Part shown: piece by piece, positions 47,719-56,779 of the stretch
How positions within the stretch are numbered: the first letter of the stretch is position 1
Layout of the letters: every line of letters starts with the position of its first letter
Origin: Actinomadura madurae
GTDB taxonomy: Bacteria; Actinomycetota; Actinomycetes; Streptosporangiales; Streptosporangiaceae
Reading direction: 5' to 3'
NCBI RefSeq assembly: GCF_900115095.1
Contig: NZ_FOVH01000022.1
Span: forward strand, 1-64,000
DNA length: 64,000 nt
The notes under the pieces: model-generated
The model's input: the letters and a program-made list of their open reading frames with translations, nothing else
Databases searched by the model: none
Told to the model about the DNA's origin: nothing
Translations under genes and position numbers: made by a program

Positions 47719-48408
47719 ATGGCCCTCACACCCGACTACGACTCCGACCCGGAGCGCTTCCGCCTGGCCACCAGGGTCACCAGGAAGTACCTGATCGGGG
47801 CGCGGAGCCTGCACGACCACATCGCCTCGAAGCTGCTGCACTCGGGCGCGTCCCGCGTCCTGGACATCGGCTGCGGGGAGGGCGCCCTCGCCGGCGCGCT
47901 CCCCCACCCGCCGCCGTTCCGGCTCGTGGGCCTGGACGCGTCCGGCGTCCTGCTGCGGACCCACCCGTCCCCGCGCGTCCAGGCGGACGCGCTGCGCCTG
48001 CCGTTCCGGGACGGCACGTTCGACGCCGCCGTGGCTCTCAACATGCTCTACCACCTGGACGATCCGCGCGGCGCGCTCCGCGAGGCCCGCCGCGTCCTCG
48101 CCCCGGGCGGGCTGCTGCTGGTCACCGCGATCTGCCGCACCGACAGCCCCGAACTGGCCCCCGTCTGGCGCCCCGAGCCGACCACGTTCGACGCCGAGGA
48201 CGCCCCGGCCCGCGTCTGCGAGGTCTTCGGCGAGGTCGAGGTGGAGCGCTGGGACGCCCCGCTGCTCACCCTCCCCGACCCGGCCGCCGTCCGCGACTAC
48301 CTCATAGCCCGCCACGTCCCCCGCCCCCAGGCGGCCGAGGCCGCCACCCAGCTCAACACCCCCCTCCCCGTAACCAAACGAGGCTCCCTAGTCCTAGCCC
48401 GCCGCTGA
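47719..48408 (+). CDS. SAM-dependent methyltransferase (class I)
   Basis: 229 residues. Motif I VLDIGCGEGALAGAL, acidic loop VGLDASGVLL, DALRLPFRDGTFDAAVALNMLYHLDDP and VLAPGGLLLVTA are those of Methyltransf_11 enzymes. Methyl acceptor unknown. ATG start, 37 bases after the SDR gene, possibly the same transcript. Directly followed by the 164-bp repeat array. Confidence 0.88.
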   Translation: MALTPDYDSDPERFRLATRVTRKYLIGARSLHDHIASKLLHSGASRVLDIGCGEGALAGALPHPPPFRLVGLDASGVLLRTHPSPRVQADALRLPFRDGTFDAAVALNMLYHLDDPRGALREARRVLAPGGLLLVTAICRTDSPELAPVWRPEPTTFDAEDAPARVCEVFGEVEVERWDAPLLTLPDPAAVRDYLIARHVPRPQAAEAATQLNTPLPVTKRGSLVLARR

Positions 48409-48424
48409 ACAACAGCCCCAGCCA

Positions 48425-48890
48425 CCGCCGCAACCACGCAACGACCTCAACGCCTGCGATCGCGTCCGAAGGCAGGGGCAAGCGAAGCGAGACCCTGATC
48501 GCGCAGCGAGCCGCAAGGCGAGCCGGAGCGATCGAATCACCCGCACGTGCGGGACTGCCTGCACCCGCCACCCCGCTGACCTCAGCCGGCACCGCAACCA
48601 CGCAACAACCCCAACGGCCGCGATCGCGTCCGAAGGCAGGGGCAAGCAAAGCGAGAACCTGATCGCGCAGCGAGCCGCAAGGCGAGCCGAAGCGATCGAA
48701 TCACCCGCACCTGCGGGACTGCCTGCACCCGCCACCCCGCTGACCTCAGCCGGCACCGCAACCACGCAACAACCCCAACGGCCGCGATCGCGTCCGAAGG
48801 CAGGGGCCAGCGAAGCGAGACCCTGATCGCGCAGCGAGCCGCAAGGCGAGCCGGAGCGATGCAGCGATCGCCCGCAGTGCCCGACGATGG
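48425..48890. repeat. Tandem repeat with 164-bp period, nearly three copies
   Basis: GATCGCGTCCGAAGGCAGGG begins at 48458, 48622 and 48786, exactly 164 bases apart. Each unit also contains GATCGCGCAGCGAGCCGCAA, the palindrome-like CCCGCAC(G/C)TGCGGG and CCACCCCGCTGACCTCAGCC; the third unit is cut short after AGCGAT. Copies differ at only a few positions, so the expansion is recent. 164 is not a multiple of three and no credible gene spans it. The AGCGA/GCGAG-rich core resembles intergenic repeats of actinomycetes. Confidence 0.88.
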
Positions 48891-48960
48891 AGGGCCGCCA
48901 GGCCCGAAGGAGGAGGGCGCTGCAATAAACACAGCAGGGCCGCCAGGCCCGAAGGAGGAG
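48891..48960. repeat. Pair of identical 25-bp repeats with hairpins after the response regulator
   Basis: The 25-bp sequence starting AGGGCCGCCAGGCCCGAAGG occurs at 48891-48915 and 48936-48960. Each holds GGGCC-GCCA-GGCCC, and both lie just past the 3' end of the leftward response-regulator gene, so they may serve as a double terminator. Confidence 0.65.
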
Positions 48961-48966
48961 AGAAGG

Positions 48967-49572
48967 CTAAAACCAGCCGAACTCGCGGGCGGTTCGGGCG
49001 GCGGTGTGGCGGTTGTCGGCGCCGAGTTTGGTGACGGCGGCCGAGAGGTAGTTGCGGACGGTGCCCTCGGAGAGGCCGAGGGTGCGCGCGATGCGGGAGA
49101 CGGGGGCGCCGTCGGCGGCGGCGCGGAGGGTGTCGAGTTCGCGCGGGGTGAGGGGGCACTCCTCGGCGGCGAGGGCGTCGGCGGCCAGCTGGGGGTCGAT
49201 GTAGCGGGCGCCGGCGGCGACCTGCCGGATGACCTCGGCGAGGCGCCGGCCGGGGGCGTCCTTGCCGAGGAAGCCGCGGACGCCGGCGGACATGGCGCGG
49301 CGCAGGTTGCCGGGGCGGCCGTGCGCGGTGACGATCACCAGGCGGCAGCCGGGCAGGTCGCGGGCGAGGCGCTCGGCGGCGGCGAGGCCGTCGAGGCCGG
49401 GCATGTCGATGTCGAGGACGGCGACGTCGGGCTTGAGGGCGAGGGCGCGTTCGACGGCCTCGTCGCCGCGGCCGACGTCGGCGGCGACCTCGATGCCGTC
49501 CTCGGTCTCCAGCAGCAGGACGAGCGCCTCCCTGATCAGCAGGTGGTCGTCGGCCAGCAGCACGCGGATCAT
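48967..49572 (-). CDS. DesR/NarL-type response regulator
   Basis: 201 residues. Receiver domain with LLADDHLLIREAL, phosphoacceptor Asp54 in AVLDIDMPGLDG, Thr in IVTAHGRP and Lys in FLGKDAP; LuxR helix-turn-helix LTPRELDTLRAAADGAPVSRIARTLGLSEGTVRNYL. ATG overlaps the kinase stop (ATGA). Forms a pair with the next gene; targets probably include the adjacent ABC ATPase. Confidence 0.92.
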   Translation of the reverse strand: MIRVLLADDHLLIREALVLLLETEDGIEVAADVGRGDEAVERALALKPDVAVLDIDMPGLDGLAAAERLARDLPGCRLVIVTAHGRPGNLRRAMSAGVRGFLGKDAPGRRLAEVIRQVAAGARYIDPQLAADALAAEECPLTPRELDTLRAAADGAPVSRIARTLGLSEGTVRNYLSAAVTKLGADNRHTAARTAREFGWF

Positions 49573-50693
49573 GCGTCTCCCTTCGCGGGGACGGCGGCGG
49601 TCACCCGGAACGTCCCGTCGCCCGCGGGACCGGCCGCGAACTCGCCGCCGGCGGCGGCGAGGCGTTCGCCGAGGCCCGCCAGGCCGGTGCCGCCGGCGGA
49701 CGCGCGGCGCGCGGCGCCGTCGTTGACGATCTCCAGCCGGACGCCGTCCCGGCCGGTGCGGACGGTGATCTCGCACCAGGTGGCGCTGGAGTGCCGCAGG
49801 ACGTTGGTGGCGGCCTCGCGGGCCACCCAGCCGAGCGGCTCGTGGACGTGGGCGGGCAGCGACGGCGACACCTCGGGGCGTTCGCAGCGGATGCCGGCGG
49901 CGCGCAGGACGGCCGACATGCCGTCCAGCTCGGTGCGCAGGGACGTGGTGCGGTAGCCGCGGACGACCTCCCGGACGTCGCGGACGGCGTCCCGGGCCAT
50001 GGTCTGGATCTCGGTCAGCTCCTTGCGGACGCGCCCGTCGTCGCGTTCCACGAACCGCTCGGCGACCTCGGCGCGCAGCGCGACGGCCTGGAGGCTGTGG
50101 CCGAGGACGTCGTGCAGGTCGCGGGCGAAGCGGAGCCGTTCCTCCCCCACCGCGGAGCGGGCCAGCTCGGCGCGCGCCTCGCGGAGTTCCTGGACGACGT
50201 GGAACAGCCAGACGGTGACGTATCCGGAGAAGGCGGCGAGGGGCACGCCCGTCACCTCGTACAGCACGGCGAGGGCCGGAAGACCCAGGAACACCCCGTA
50301 CACGGGGGTCAGGACGGTCGCCGCGGCCGTCACGGCGACCGCCTCGCGCAGCGGGAGGACGACGGCGATCAGCCCGGCGGGGACGAGGAGCGCGTTGCCC
50401 CAGCCCTGGCCGGTGCCGAGCAGCGGCGGCAGCGCCCAGCAGATCGCGCCGATCGCGGCGAGGCCGACCCGGTGCGCGGGGGCGGTGCGGCGCATCAGGT
50501 TCTGCCACAGGAGCCGGGCGTAGAGGGCGAAGACGGCGCCGGTCCCGGTGAGGGCGATGATCAGGAGCCCCGGGTCCCTCCGGTGTGCGATCTCGTACCA
50601 GAGCGCGGGCAGCAGGAACCCGGCCAGCGTGAACGCCGTCATCCCCACGATGATCGCGGCGATGGCGGTGGGGCGCGGGATCCTGGGCTGCAC
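49569..50693 (-). CDS. DesK-type sensor histidine kinase
   Basis: About 374 residues from GTG 50693; a GTG at 50717 would add eight residues. Five to six membrane segments (residues 10-165) without a separate extracellular domain; HisKA_3 with His194 in FARDLHDVLGHSLQAVALRAE; HATPase with VAREAATNVLRHS and GTGLAGLGERLAAAGG. DesK-like kinases sense membrane state. Translationally coupled to the response regulator. Confidence 0.92.
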   Translation of the reverse strand: MQPRIPRPTAIAAIIVGMTAFTLAGFLLPALWYEIAHRRDPGLLIIALTGTGAVFALYARLLWQNLMRRTAPAHRVGLAAIGAICWALPPLLGTGQGWGNALLVPAGLIAVVLPLREAVAVTAAATVLTPVYGVFLGLPALAVLYEVTGVPLAAFSGYVTVWLFHVVQELREARAELARSAVGEERLRFARDLHDVLGHSLQAVALRAEVAERFVERDDGRVRKELTEIQTMARDAVRDVREVVRGYRTTSLRTELDGMSAVLRAAGIRCERPEVSPSLPAHVHEPLGWVAREAATNVLRHSSATWCEITVRTGRDGVRLEIVNDGAARRASAGGTGLAGLGERLAAAGGEFAAGPAGDGTFRVTAAVPAKGDA

Positions 50694-50735
50694 GCGCCCA
50701 GCGTATGCGCGCGGCACGGGGACCGGGCGCGGCGC

Positions 50736-51389
50736 TCAGGCGGCCCGGAGGCGGGCGGCGTCCCGGCCGGTGACGAGGCGTCCCTCGTCCAGGACGCCGA
50801 CCCGGTCGGCGCGGCACGCCTCGTCGGGGTCGCGGGTCGCGACCACCGCGGTGACGCCGTGCGCGGCCAGCGTCAGCAGGACGGACCACACTTCGCGCGC
50901 GGCGGCGGCGTCGAGGCCGGCGGTGGGTTCGTCGAGGAACAGCACGTCCGACCGTCCGATGAGGGCGAGGGCCAGGTCGAGCATGCGCCGCTGCCCCGCG
51001 GTCAGGCGTTCGAAGGGGACGTCGGCGAGGTGCGTGAGGCGCGCCAGCCGGAGGGCCTCGTCGCGGGTGAGCGGGTCGAGCGTCCAGCGCCGCCAGGTGT
51101 CGACGACCTCGGCGACGGTCAGCCCGGGGAACAGGCCGCCGTCGTGCCAGACGGTCCCGGCGCGGGCGGCGTCGCGATCGGTGTAAGGGTCCACGCCGCG
51201 GAGCCGCACGGTTCCCCTTGTCGGGCACCGTAGTCCCGCGAGGATTTCCAGGAGCGTCGTCTTCCCCGAGCCGTAGCGGCCCAGCAGCGCGTAGACCTCT
51301 CCCCGCGCCACCGTGAACGAGACGTTGCGGACGGCCTCGTTCAGGTCCAGGTCGCGTACCTCGATCACGGGTGCCTTCATGGCGTCCAT
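50736..51389 (-). CDS. ABC transporter ATP-binding protein without a permease neighbour
   Basis: 217 residues from ATG 51389 (ATG 51380 also possible). P-loop GRYGSGKTTLLEILAGLRCP, signature segment ERLTAGQRRMLDLALAL (LTAGQ replaces the usual LSGGQ), Walker B VLFLDEPTAGLD. The Q-loop sequence is degenerate (TVWHDGGLF). DesKR-type loci often carry an ATPase plus a permease; here only the ATPase is present, so the permease must be elsewhere or lost. Confidence 0.82.
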   Translation of the reverse strand: MDAMKAPVIEVRDLDLNEAVRNVSFTVARGEVYALLGRYGSGKTTLLEILAGLRCPTRGTVRLRGVDPYTDRDAARAGTVWHDGGLFPGLTVAEVVDTWRRWTLDPLTRDEALRLARLTHLADVPFERLTAGQRRMLDLALALIGRSDVLFLDEPTAGLDAAAAREVWSVLLTLAAHGVTAVVATRDPDEACRADRVGVLDEGRLVTGRDAARLRAA

Positions 51390-51472
51390 GCTGTCCGGTG
51401 GCCGGTGCGGACGTGCAGTCACAGGCGTCAGAAGGCGATCGTGAGGAATTCAGGGGTGGCCACTGACAAATG

Positions 51473-52750
51473 TCATGGTTCGGCTATCGCCCACCCGGTG
51501 GGCGGGATGGCGGCGCCGTCCTTGGTGAAGGAGGCTTCGCCGGCGATGCACGTCCAGTCGGCGGCGGGCAGATCGACCCCCGCGGGTTCGTCGCCGAGGT
51601 TGAGGACGACCGCGAGCCGCTCTGCTCCGTGACCCACGGTGTAGGAGAGGGCCGTGTTGGTCAAGGTGGCCACCGTGGTCCGTGCGCGGACGAGCCATGG
51701 ATGGCGGCGCCTCAGACCGATCAGCTCCTGGTGGAGGCGGTGGTGCGCGCCCCCATGGCCGGGGGTTTCGGCGGGACGGTCCGGGAAGGCCGGCCGTATG
51801 GCGTCGTCTCCGCCTTCGCGTTCTTCCTTGATGCCCTCGAAGGCGAACTCGTCCCCGGCGTAGATGGACGGGACGCCTCCCACGGTCAGCAGGATCACGA
51901 GCGCGTGGGGCAGGTGACGTTCGGATACGCGGCTGGCGATGCGGGTCACGTCGTGGTTGCCCACGAACGTCTGCGGGACGAACGAGGCCAGCATCCCGTT
52001 GTGGCGGTCGAGTGCATGGGCCAGTTCGTAGAGGTTGCCGTCGTTCAGGGAGCTCCAGACGGCCTTCCACAGCTCGTACTGGGTGACCGAGTCGACGCCG
52101 GTCTGGTCGACGAAGCTCGCGTAGTCGCCGTGGATGACCTCGCCGACGAGCCAGGCTTCGGGGAAGCGCGCGCGGACGCGGTCCGTGACCGTCCGCCAGA
52201 AGGCCGGCGGGACGGCGTAAGCGGCGTCCAGGCGCCAGCCGTCTATGCCGCGCTCCAGCCAGTGGGTCATGACGCCGGTGACGTAGTCGGCGACCTCGGG
52301 CTCCCCGTGGTCGAGCGTGACGAGACGGTCGTGGCCCTCGAACGTGCGCAGGTCCGGGTGGAACCACTTCCTGTACGGGGACGCCTCGCCCTGGGCCGCC
52401 ACATCGGCGAAGGGCCTGAAACCGCGTCCGACATGGTTGAAGACGCCGTCGAGCAGGACCCGGACGCCCCTCTGGGACGCCGCGTCGATGAGCCTTCGCA
52501 GGTCGTCCTCGCTGCCGAGCCGTGGATCGACACGGTAGTGGTCGACGGTGTCGTAGCCGTGCGTCTCGGACGCGAACACCGGACCGAGCGCGAGCCCGTT
52601 GCAGCCGAGCCCGACGAGGTGGTCGAGCCAGCCTTCGAGCCGTGCCAGCCGCGGCGCCGGGGAGGCGTCGCCCGGCAGGGCCTCGCGTTCGGCGCCGGTG
52701 AACCCGAGCGGGTAGGCGTGCCACCAGATGGCGTGATCAGGCCAGCGCAT
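51473..52750 (-). CDS. Alpha-amylase family (GH13) glycoside hydrolase
   Basis: 425 residues, no signal peptide, so cytoplasmic. GH13 regions: VLLDGVFNHVGRGF (region I), GWRLDAAYAVP with the catalytic Asp (II), WLVGEVIHGDY with the acid Glu (III), TFVGNHDVTRIAS with the third Asp (IV). A short C-terminal beta domain follows (AVVLNLGDEPAG). Probably acts on trehalose-, sucrose- or maltooligosaccharide-type substrates; specificity is not readable. ATG start. Confidence 0.9.
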   Translation of the reverse strand: MRWPDHAIWWHAYPLGFTGAEREALPGDASPAPRLARLEGWLDHLVGLGCNGLALGPVFASETHGYDTVDHYRVDPRLGSEDDLRRLIDAASQRGVRVLLDGVFNHVGRGFRPFADVAAQGEASPYRKWFHPDLRTFEGHDRLVTLDHGEPEVADYVTGVMTHWLERGIDGWRLDAAYAVPPAFWRTVTDRVRARFPEAWLVGEVIHGDYASFVDQTGVDSVTQYELWKAVWSSLNDGNLYELAHALDRHNGMLASFVPQTFVGNHDVTRIASRVSERHLPHALVILLTVGGVPSIYAGDEFAFEGIKEEREGGDDAIRPAFPDRPAETPGHGGAHHRLHQELIGLRRRHPWLVRARTTVATLTNTALSYTVGHGAERLAVVLNLGDEPAGVDLPAADWTCIAGEASFTKDGAAIPPTGWAIAEP

Positions 52751-52785
52751 GCGCGTCTCCCTACCCGCATCGCGGGCGCGTAAGT

Positions 52786-53949
52786 TCAGGCGCGCACGAG
52801 AATGTCCGGGTTCAGGTCGTCCGGCCGCTTGACGCCGGACAGGGCCATGGTCAGCTCCAGCTCGGCCTGGAGGCAGCGCAGGACGTGCTGGACGCCCGCC
52901 TGGCCGCCCAGCGCCAGCCCGTACGCGTACGGGCGCGCGACCAGGACGGCCTTGGCGCCCAGCGCGAGGGCCTTGGCGATGTCCGATCCCGTCCGGATCC
53001 CGCTGTCGAACAGGACGGTCGCCTGGTCGCGGACGGCGTCGACCACGCCGGGCAGCGCGTCGAGCGAGCCGACCGCCCCGTCCACCTGCCGCCCGCCGTG
53101 GTTGGAGACGATGACGCCGTCCATTCCGGCGTCCACGGCCTGGCGGGCGTCGTCGGGGTGCTGGATGCCCTTGAGGGCGATCGGGCCGTCCCAGTGCTCC
53201 CGCAGGAAGATCAGGTCGTCCCAGGTCAGGCTGGGGTTCCCGAAGTTGGCGACCCAGTGCAGGAGCGCGGTGTCCCGGTTGGCGCCGGTGACGGGCCCGC
53301 CGACGGCCTTCTGGAAGACCGGGTCGCTGAAGTAGTTCGCGACGCCGTTCCCCTTCAGGAACGGCAGGTAGGCCTGGTCCAGGTCGCGCGGGCGCCACGC
53401 CATCGTGAACGTGTCGAGCGTGACGACGAGGGCCGTGTACCCGGCCGCCTTGGCCCGCTCCAGGAAGCTGATGGCGAGCTCTCGGTCCTTCGGCCAGTAG
53501 AGCTGGTACCAGCGCGACCCGTCGGCGTTCGCCTCCGCAACGTCCTCGATGTTGTACGAGGCCGCCGTGCTCAGCACCATGGTCAGCCCTTCGGCGGCGG
53601 CGGCCCGCGCGACGGCCAGTTCGCCGTCCGGATGGAGGATCGACTGCACGCCGATAGGGGCGAGCAGGACCGGGGACGGCATCGCGGTCCCGAGCACGGT
53701 CACCGACAGGTCGCGCTCGGCGACGTCCCGCAGCATGCGCGGGACGATCCGCCACCGGTCGAACGCGGCCCGGTTCGCCCGCGCGGTCGCCTCGCTCCCC
53801 GCGGCCCCCGCCACGTAGCCGAACGCTCGCGCCGACAGGGACCGCTCCGCGAGGCCCTCCAGCTTCGTCAGGTCCGTGGGCAGCGCGGGCCGGACGTCCC
53901 CGAGTCCCTGCAGATAGATCGAGTTCTGGAAGTCGGCCAGGCCGCTCAA
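52786..53949 (-). CDS. FMN-dependent alpha-hydroxy-acid oxidase, lactate 2-monooxygenase-like
   Basis: 387 residues. FMN and substrate residues in PSPVLLAPIGVQS, MVLSTAASYNIEDV, WYQLYWPKDRE, VTLDTFTMAWRPRDLDQAY, and the active His/Arg in IVSNHGGRQVDGA; phosphate loop VLFDSGIRTGSDIAKALALGAKAVLVARP. The long insert PFLKGNGVANYFSDPVFQKAVGG is typical of lactate 2-monooxygenase-like members. A GGAGG sequence six bases upstream favours a TTG start at 53949 over the GTG at 53961. Divergent from parC. Confidence 0.88.
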   Translation of the reverse strand: MSGLADFQNSIYLQGLGDVRPALPTDLTKLEGLAERSLSARAFGYVAGAAGSEATARANRAAFDRWRIVPRMLRDVAERDLSVTVLGTAMPSPVLLAPIGVQSILHPDGELAVARAAAAEGLTMVLSTAASYNIEDVAEANADGSRWYQLYWPKDRELAISFLERAKAAGYTALVVTLDTFTMAWRPRDLDQAYLPFLKGNGVANYFSDPVFQKAVGGPVTGANRDTALLHWVANFGNPSLTWDDLIFLREHWDGPIALKGIQHPDDARQAVDAGMDGVIVSNHGGRQVDGAVGSLDALPGVVDAVRDQATVLFDSGIRTGSDIAKALALGAKAVLVARPYAYGLALGGQAGVQHVLRCLQAELELTMALSGVKRPDDLNPDILVRA

Positions 53950-54096
53950 GGAAACCTCCACCGGAAAAACCGAAACCGTCGGTGCTCAATCTGCCAGGTC
54001 CGCGCAGGTGACGAAACGGGATCGATCCGCCGGGCCGGGCGCCACACCGGTGGGGCGGGGCCCAAGATGTCCCCGGGACCGGCCACAATGTGGGGC

Positions 54097-56586
54097 ATGG
54101 CACGACGCGGATCCCAAGCCCCTCCACCGCCGCCGGACTTCGAAGAGAACATCGTCGACGTCGATGTCTCCGACGAGATGCGCGGCAGCTTCCTCGAGTA
54201 CGCCTACTCGGTGATCTACCAGCGGGCGCTGCCCGACGCACGCGACGGCATGAAGCCCGTCCAGCGCCGCATCCTGTACTCGATGAACGAGATGGGGCTG
54301 CGCCCCGACCGCGGGCACGTCAAGTGCGCCCGCGTCGTCGGCGAGGTCATGGGCAAGCTGCACCCGCACGGCGACAGCGCCATCTACGACGCGATGGTGC
54401 GGATGGCGCAGCCCTGGGCGATGCGGATGCCGCTCGTGGACGGGCACGGCAACTTCGGCTCGCTCGGCGGCGACGACCTGCCCGCCGCCATGCGGTACAC
54501 CGAGGCCCGGATGTCCCGCGAGGCGATGCTGCTGGTCCAGTCCATCGACGAGGACACCGTCGACTTCCGCCCGAACTACGACGGGCAGGAGCAGGAGCCG
54601 GAGGTGCTGCCCGCCGCGTTCCCGAACCTGCTGGTCAACGGCGCGTCCGGGATCGCGGTCGGGATGGCCACCAACATGGCGCCGCACAACCTCGGCGAGG
54701 TCATCGCCGCGGCCCGGCACCTGATCGACAACCCCGAGGCCGGCCTGGACGACCTGATGCGCTTCGTCCCCGGCCCCGACCTGCCCACCGGCGGCAAGAT
54801 CGTCGGCCTGGACGGCATCCGCGACGCCTACGCGAACGGCCGGGGCACGTTCCGCACCCGCGCCACGGTCACCATCGAGAGCGTCACGCCCCGCCGCAAG
54901 GGCATCATCGTCAGCGAGCTGCCGTACGCGGTCGGGCCCGAGCGCGTCAAGGCGAAGATCAAGGAACTGGTCAACGCCAAGAAGATCCAGGGCATCTCCG
55001 ACCTGAAGGACCTCACCGACCGCAACGTCGGCCTCCGCCTGGTCATCGAGATCAAGAACGGCTTCAACCCCGAGGCGGTGCTGGCCGACCTCTACCGGCT
55101 CACGCCGATGGAGGAGACGTTCGGCATCAACAACGTCGCCCTGGTCGACGGCCAGCCCCGCACCCTCGGCCTGCGCGACATGCTCCAGGTCTACGTCGAC
55201 CACCGCATCGAGGTCGTCCGCCGGCGCTCGATGTTCCGGCGCAAGAAGCGCGAGGACCGCCTCCACCTGGTGGACGGCCTGCTCGTCGCCCTGCTCAACA
55301 TCGACGAGGTCATCCAGGTCATCCGGCAGAGCGACGACGCCGCCCAGGCCAAGCAGCGCCTCATGCAGATCTTCGAGCTGTCGGAGATCCAGTCGCAGTA
55401 CATCCTGGACACCCCGCTCCGCCGGCTGACCCGCTACGACCGCCTGGAGCTGGAGAAGGAGAAGGAGCAGCTCGCCAAGGAGATCGCCAAGCTGACCGCG
55501 ATCCTGGAGTCGGAGCGCAAGCTCCGCGGGGTCGTCTCGAAGGAGCTGGGCGACGTCGCCAAGGAGTTCTCCACCCCGCGCCGGACGATCCTCCTCGAAT
55601 CCTCGGGCCACACCGCCGCCGCGGCGGTCCCCCTGGAGGTCGCGGACGACCCGTGCACGGTGCTGCTGTCGTCGACCGGGCTCATGGCCCGCACCCACGA
55701 CGCCGGCCCGCTGCCCGACAGCGGCCCCCGCGCGGCGCACGACGTGCTGACGTCGGTCGTCCCGTCCACGGCGCGCGGCCAGGTCGGCGCGGTGACGTCG
55801 CTGGGCCGGATGATCCGCGTCGACGTCCTCGACCTGCCGACGCTGCCGCCCTCGGCCACGCCCCCGTCCCTGGCGGGCGGGGCACCGGTCACCGAGTACG
55901 TCGACCTCGAACCGGACGAGACGGTCGTCGGCATCGCCGCCGTCGGCGAGGAGGGCGGCGGGCTGGCGCTCGGCACCGCGCAGGGCGTGGTCAAACGCGT
56001 CGTCCCGGACTTCCCCGCCAACCGCGACGAGTTCGAGGTGATCGGCCTCAAGGAGGGCGACCGCGTCGTCGGCGCCGTCCAGCTGCTCTCCGAGGAGCAG
56101 CACGTCGTCTTCATCACCACCGACGCCCAGCTGCTGCACTTCGCCGCGTCCCTCGTCCGCCCGCAGGGCCGGGCCGCCGGCGGCATGGCGGGCATCAAGC
56201 TGGGCGCGGACGCGAGCGTGCTGTGGTTCGGCGCCCTCGACCCGTCCCGCGAGGCCCGCGTCATCACGGTCTCCGGCTCGTCCTCGGCCCTGCCCGGCAC
56301 CCAGACCGGCGCGATCAAGCTGGCCGACTTCGCCGACTTCCCGTCCAAGGGCCGCGCCACCGGCGGCGTCCGCGCCCACCGCTTCCTCAAGGGCGAGGAC
56401 GTGCTGATCCAGGCCTGGGCGGCGCCGACTCCGCTGCGCGCCGGGGCCGCCAACGGCAAACCGGCGATGCTGAACGTCGCCATGGGCCGCCGGGACGGGT
56501 CCGGCGAGAGACTGGACAAGCCCCTGACCGCCATCAGCGGCCCGATCGGCGCCCCGCCCCCTGACGAGGAGACCCCCGACGAGTGA
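54097..56586 (+). CDS. parC: DNA topoisomerase IV subunit A
   Basis: 829 residues. Breaks and rejoins DNA for decatenation together with ParE. N-terminal MARRGSQAPPPPPDFEENI, YAYSVIYQRALPDARDGMKPVQRRIL, KCARVVGEVMGKLHPHGD and catalytic Tyr in AMRYTEARMS; coiled arm around YDRLELEKEKEQLAKEIAKL; C-terminal beta-pinwheel repeats. The region resembles the second, ParC-type GyrA paralogue of actinomycetes (SCO5836-like) and its partner parE lies 4 kb away. ATG 54097 gives the family-typical MARR start; ATG 54088 is an alternative. The Pro run PPPPPP after residue 8 is unusual but harmless-looking. Confidence 0.92.
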   Translation: MARRGSQAPPPPPDFEENIVDVDVSDEMRGSFLEYAYSVIYQRALPDARDGMKPVQRRILYSMNEMGLRPDRGHVKCARVVGEVMGKLHPHGDSAIYDAMVRMAQPWAMRMPLVDGHGNFGSLGGDDLPAAMRYTEARMSREAMLLVQSIDEDTVDFRPNYDGQEQEPEVLPAAFPNLLVNGASGIAVGMATNMAPHNLGEVIAAARHLIDNPEAGLDDLMRFVPGPDLPTGGKIVGLDGIRDAYANGRGTFRTRATVTIESVTPRRKGIIVSELPYAVGPERVKAKIKELVNAKKIQGISDLKDLTDRNVGLRLVIEIKNGFNPEAVLADLYRLTPMEETFGINNVALVDGQPRTLGLRDMLQVYVDHRIEVVRRRSMFRRKKREDRLHLVDGLLVALLNIDEVIQVIRQSDDAAQAKQRLMQIFELSEIQSQYILDTPLRRLTRYDRLELEKEKEQLAKEIAKLTAILESERKLRGVVSKELGDVAKEFSTPRRTILLESSGHTAAAAVPLEVADDPCTVLLSSTGLMARTHDAGPLPDSGPRAAHDVLTSVVPSTARGQVGAVTSLGRMIRVDVLDLPTLPPSATPPSLAGGAPVTEYVDLEPDETVVGIAAVGEEGGGLALGTAQGVVKRVVPDFPANRDEFEVIGLKEGDRVVGAVQLLSEEQHVVFITTDAQLLHFAASLVRPQGRAAGGMAGIKLGADASVLWFGALDPSREARVITVSGSSSALPGTQTGAIKLADFADFPSKGRATGGVRAHRFLKGEDVLIQAWAAPTPLRAGAANGKPAMLNVAMGRRDGSGERLDKPLTAISGPIGAPPPDEETPDE

Positions 56587-56590
56587 CCCG

Positions 56591-56622
56591 TCAAGGCCCC
56601 GGACACCGCTCCGGGGCCTTGA
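56591..56622 (+). terminator. Terminator after parC
   Basis: Perfect 12-bp stem TCAAGGCCCCGG / CCGGGGCCTTGA with an 8-base loop, four bases after the parC stop codon. The stop codon of the leftward gene remnant follows directly. Confidence 0.85.
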
Positions 56623-56623
56623 C

Positions 56624-56779
56624 TCAGCGTGAGGCGTCGTGGAGGTGGAGGGTCAGCTCGGCGGCGACCGGGGCCTCACCCGGCAGGTCGGGCTGGTAGA
56701 GCGCGATGCGGGCGTGCGTGCCGAGTTCCTCGCCGAAGACGTCGATCAGGACGTCGGAGGCGCCGAGGCGCGGGAAACC
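56624..56779 (-). pseudogene. RidA-like C-terminal remnant
   Basis: On the minus strand, directly after the flavoprotein stop and in the same frame, 51 sense codons encode GASDVLIDVFGEELGTHARI, then LYQPDLPGEAPVAAELTLHL and a stop. The pattern GAS-x-x-L-x-x-VFG...HAR...LP...APV..EL is that of the end of RidA/YjgF-family enamine deaminases. The first two thirds of such a gene are missing and no start is available, so this is a remnant, probably fused to the flavoprotein gene by deletion. Confidence 0.55.

Noticed and set aside
48425-48960. CRISPR array
   Set aside because: The period is 164 bases with near-identical units; there are no short direct repeats separated by unique spacers and no cas genes.
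53986-56379. 797-codon minus-strand frame opposite parC
   Set aside because: Shadow of parC with no domain; parC motifs on the other strand are complete.
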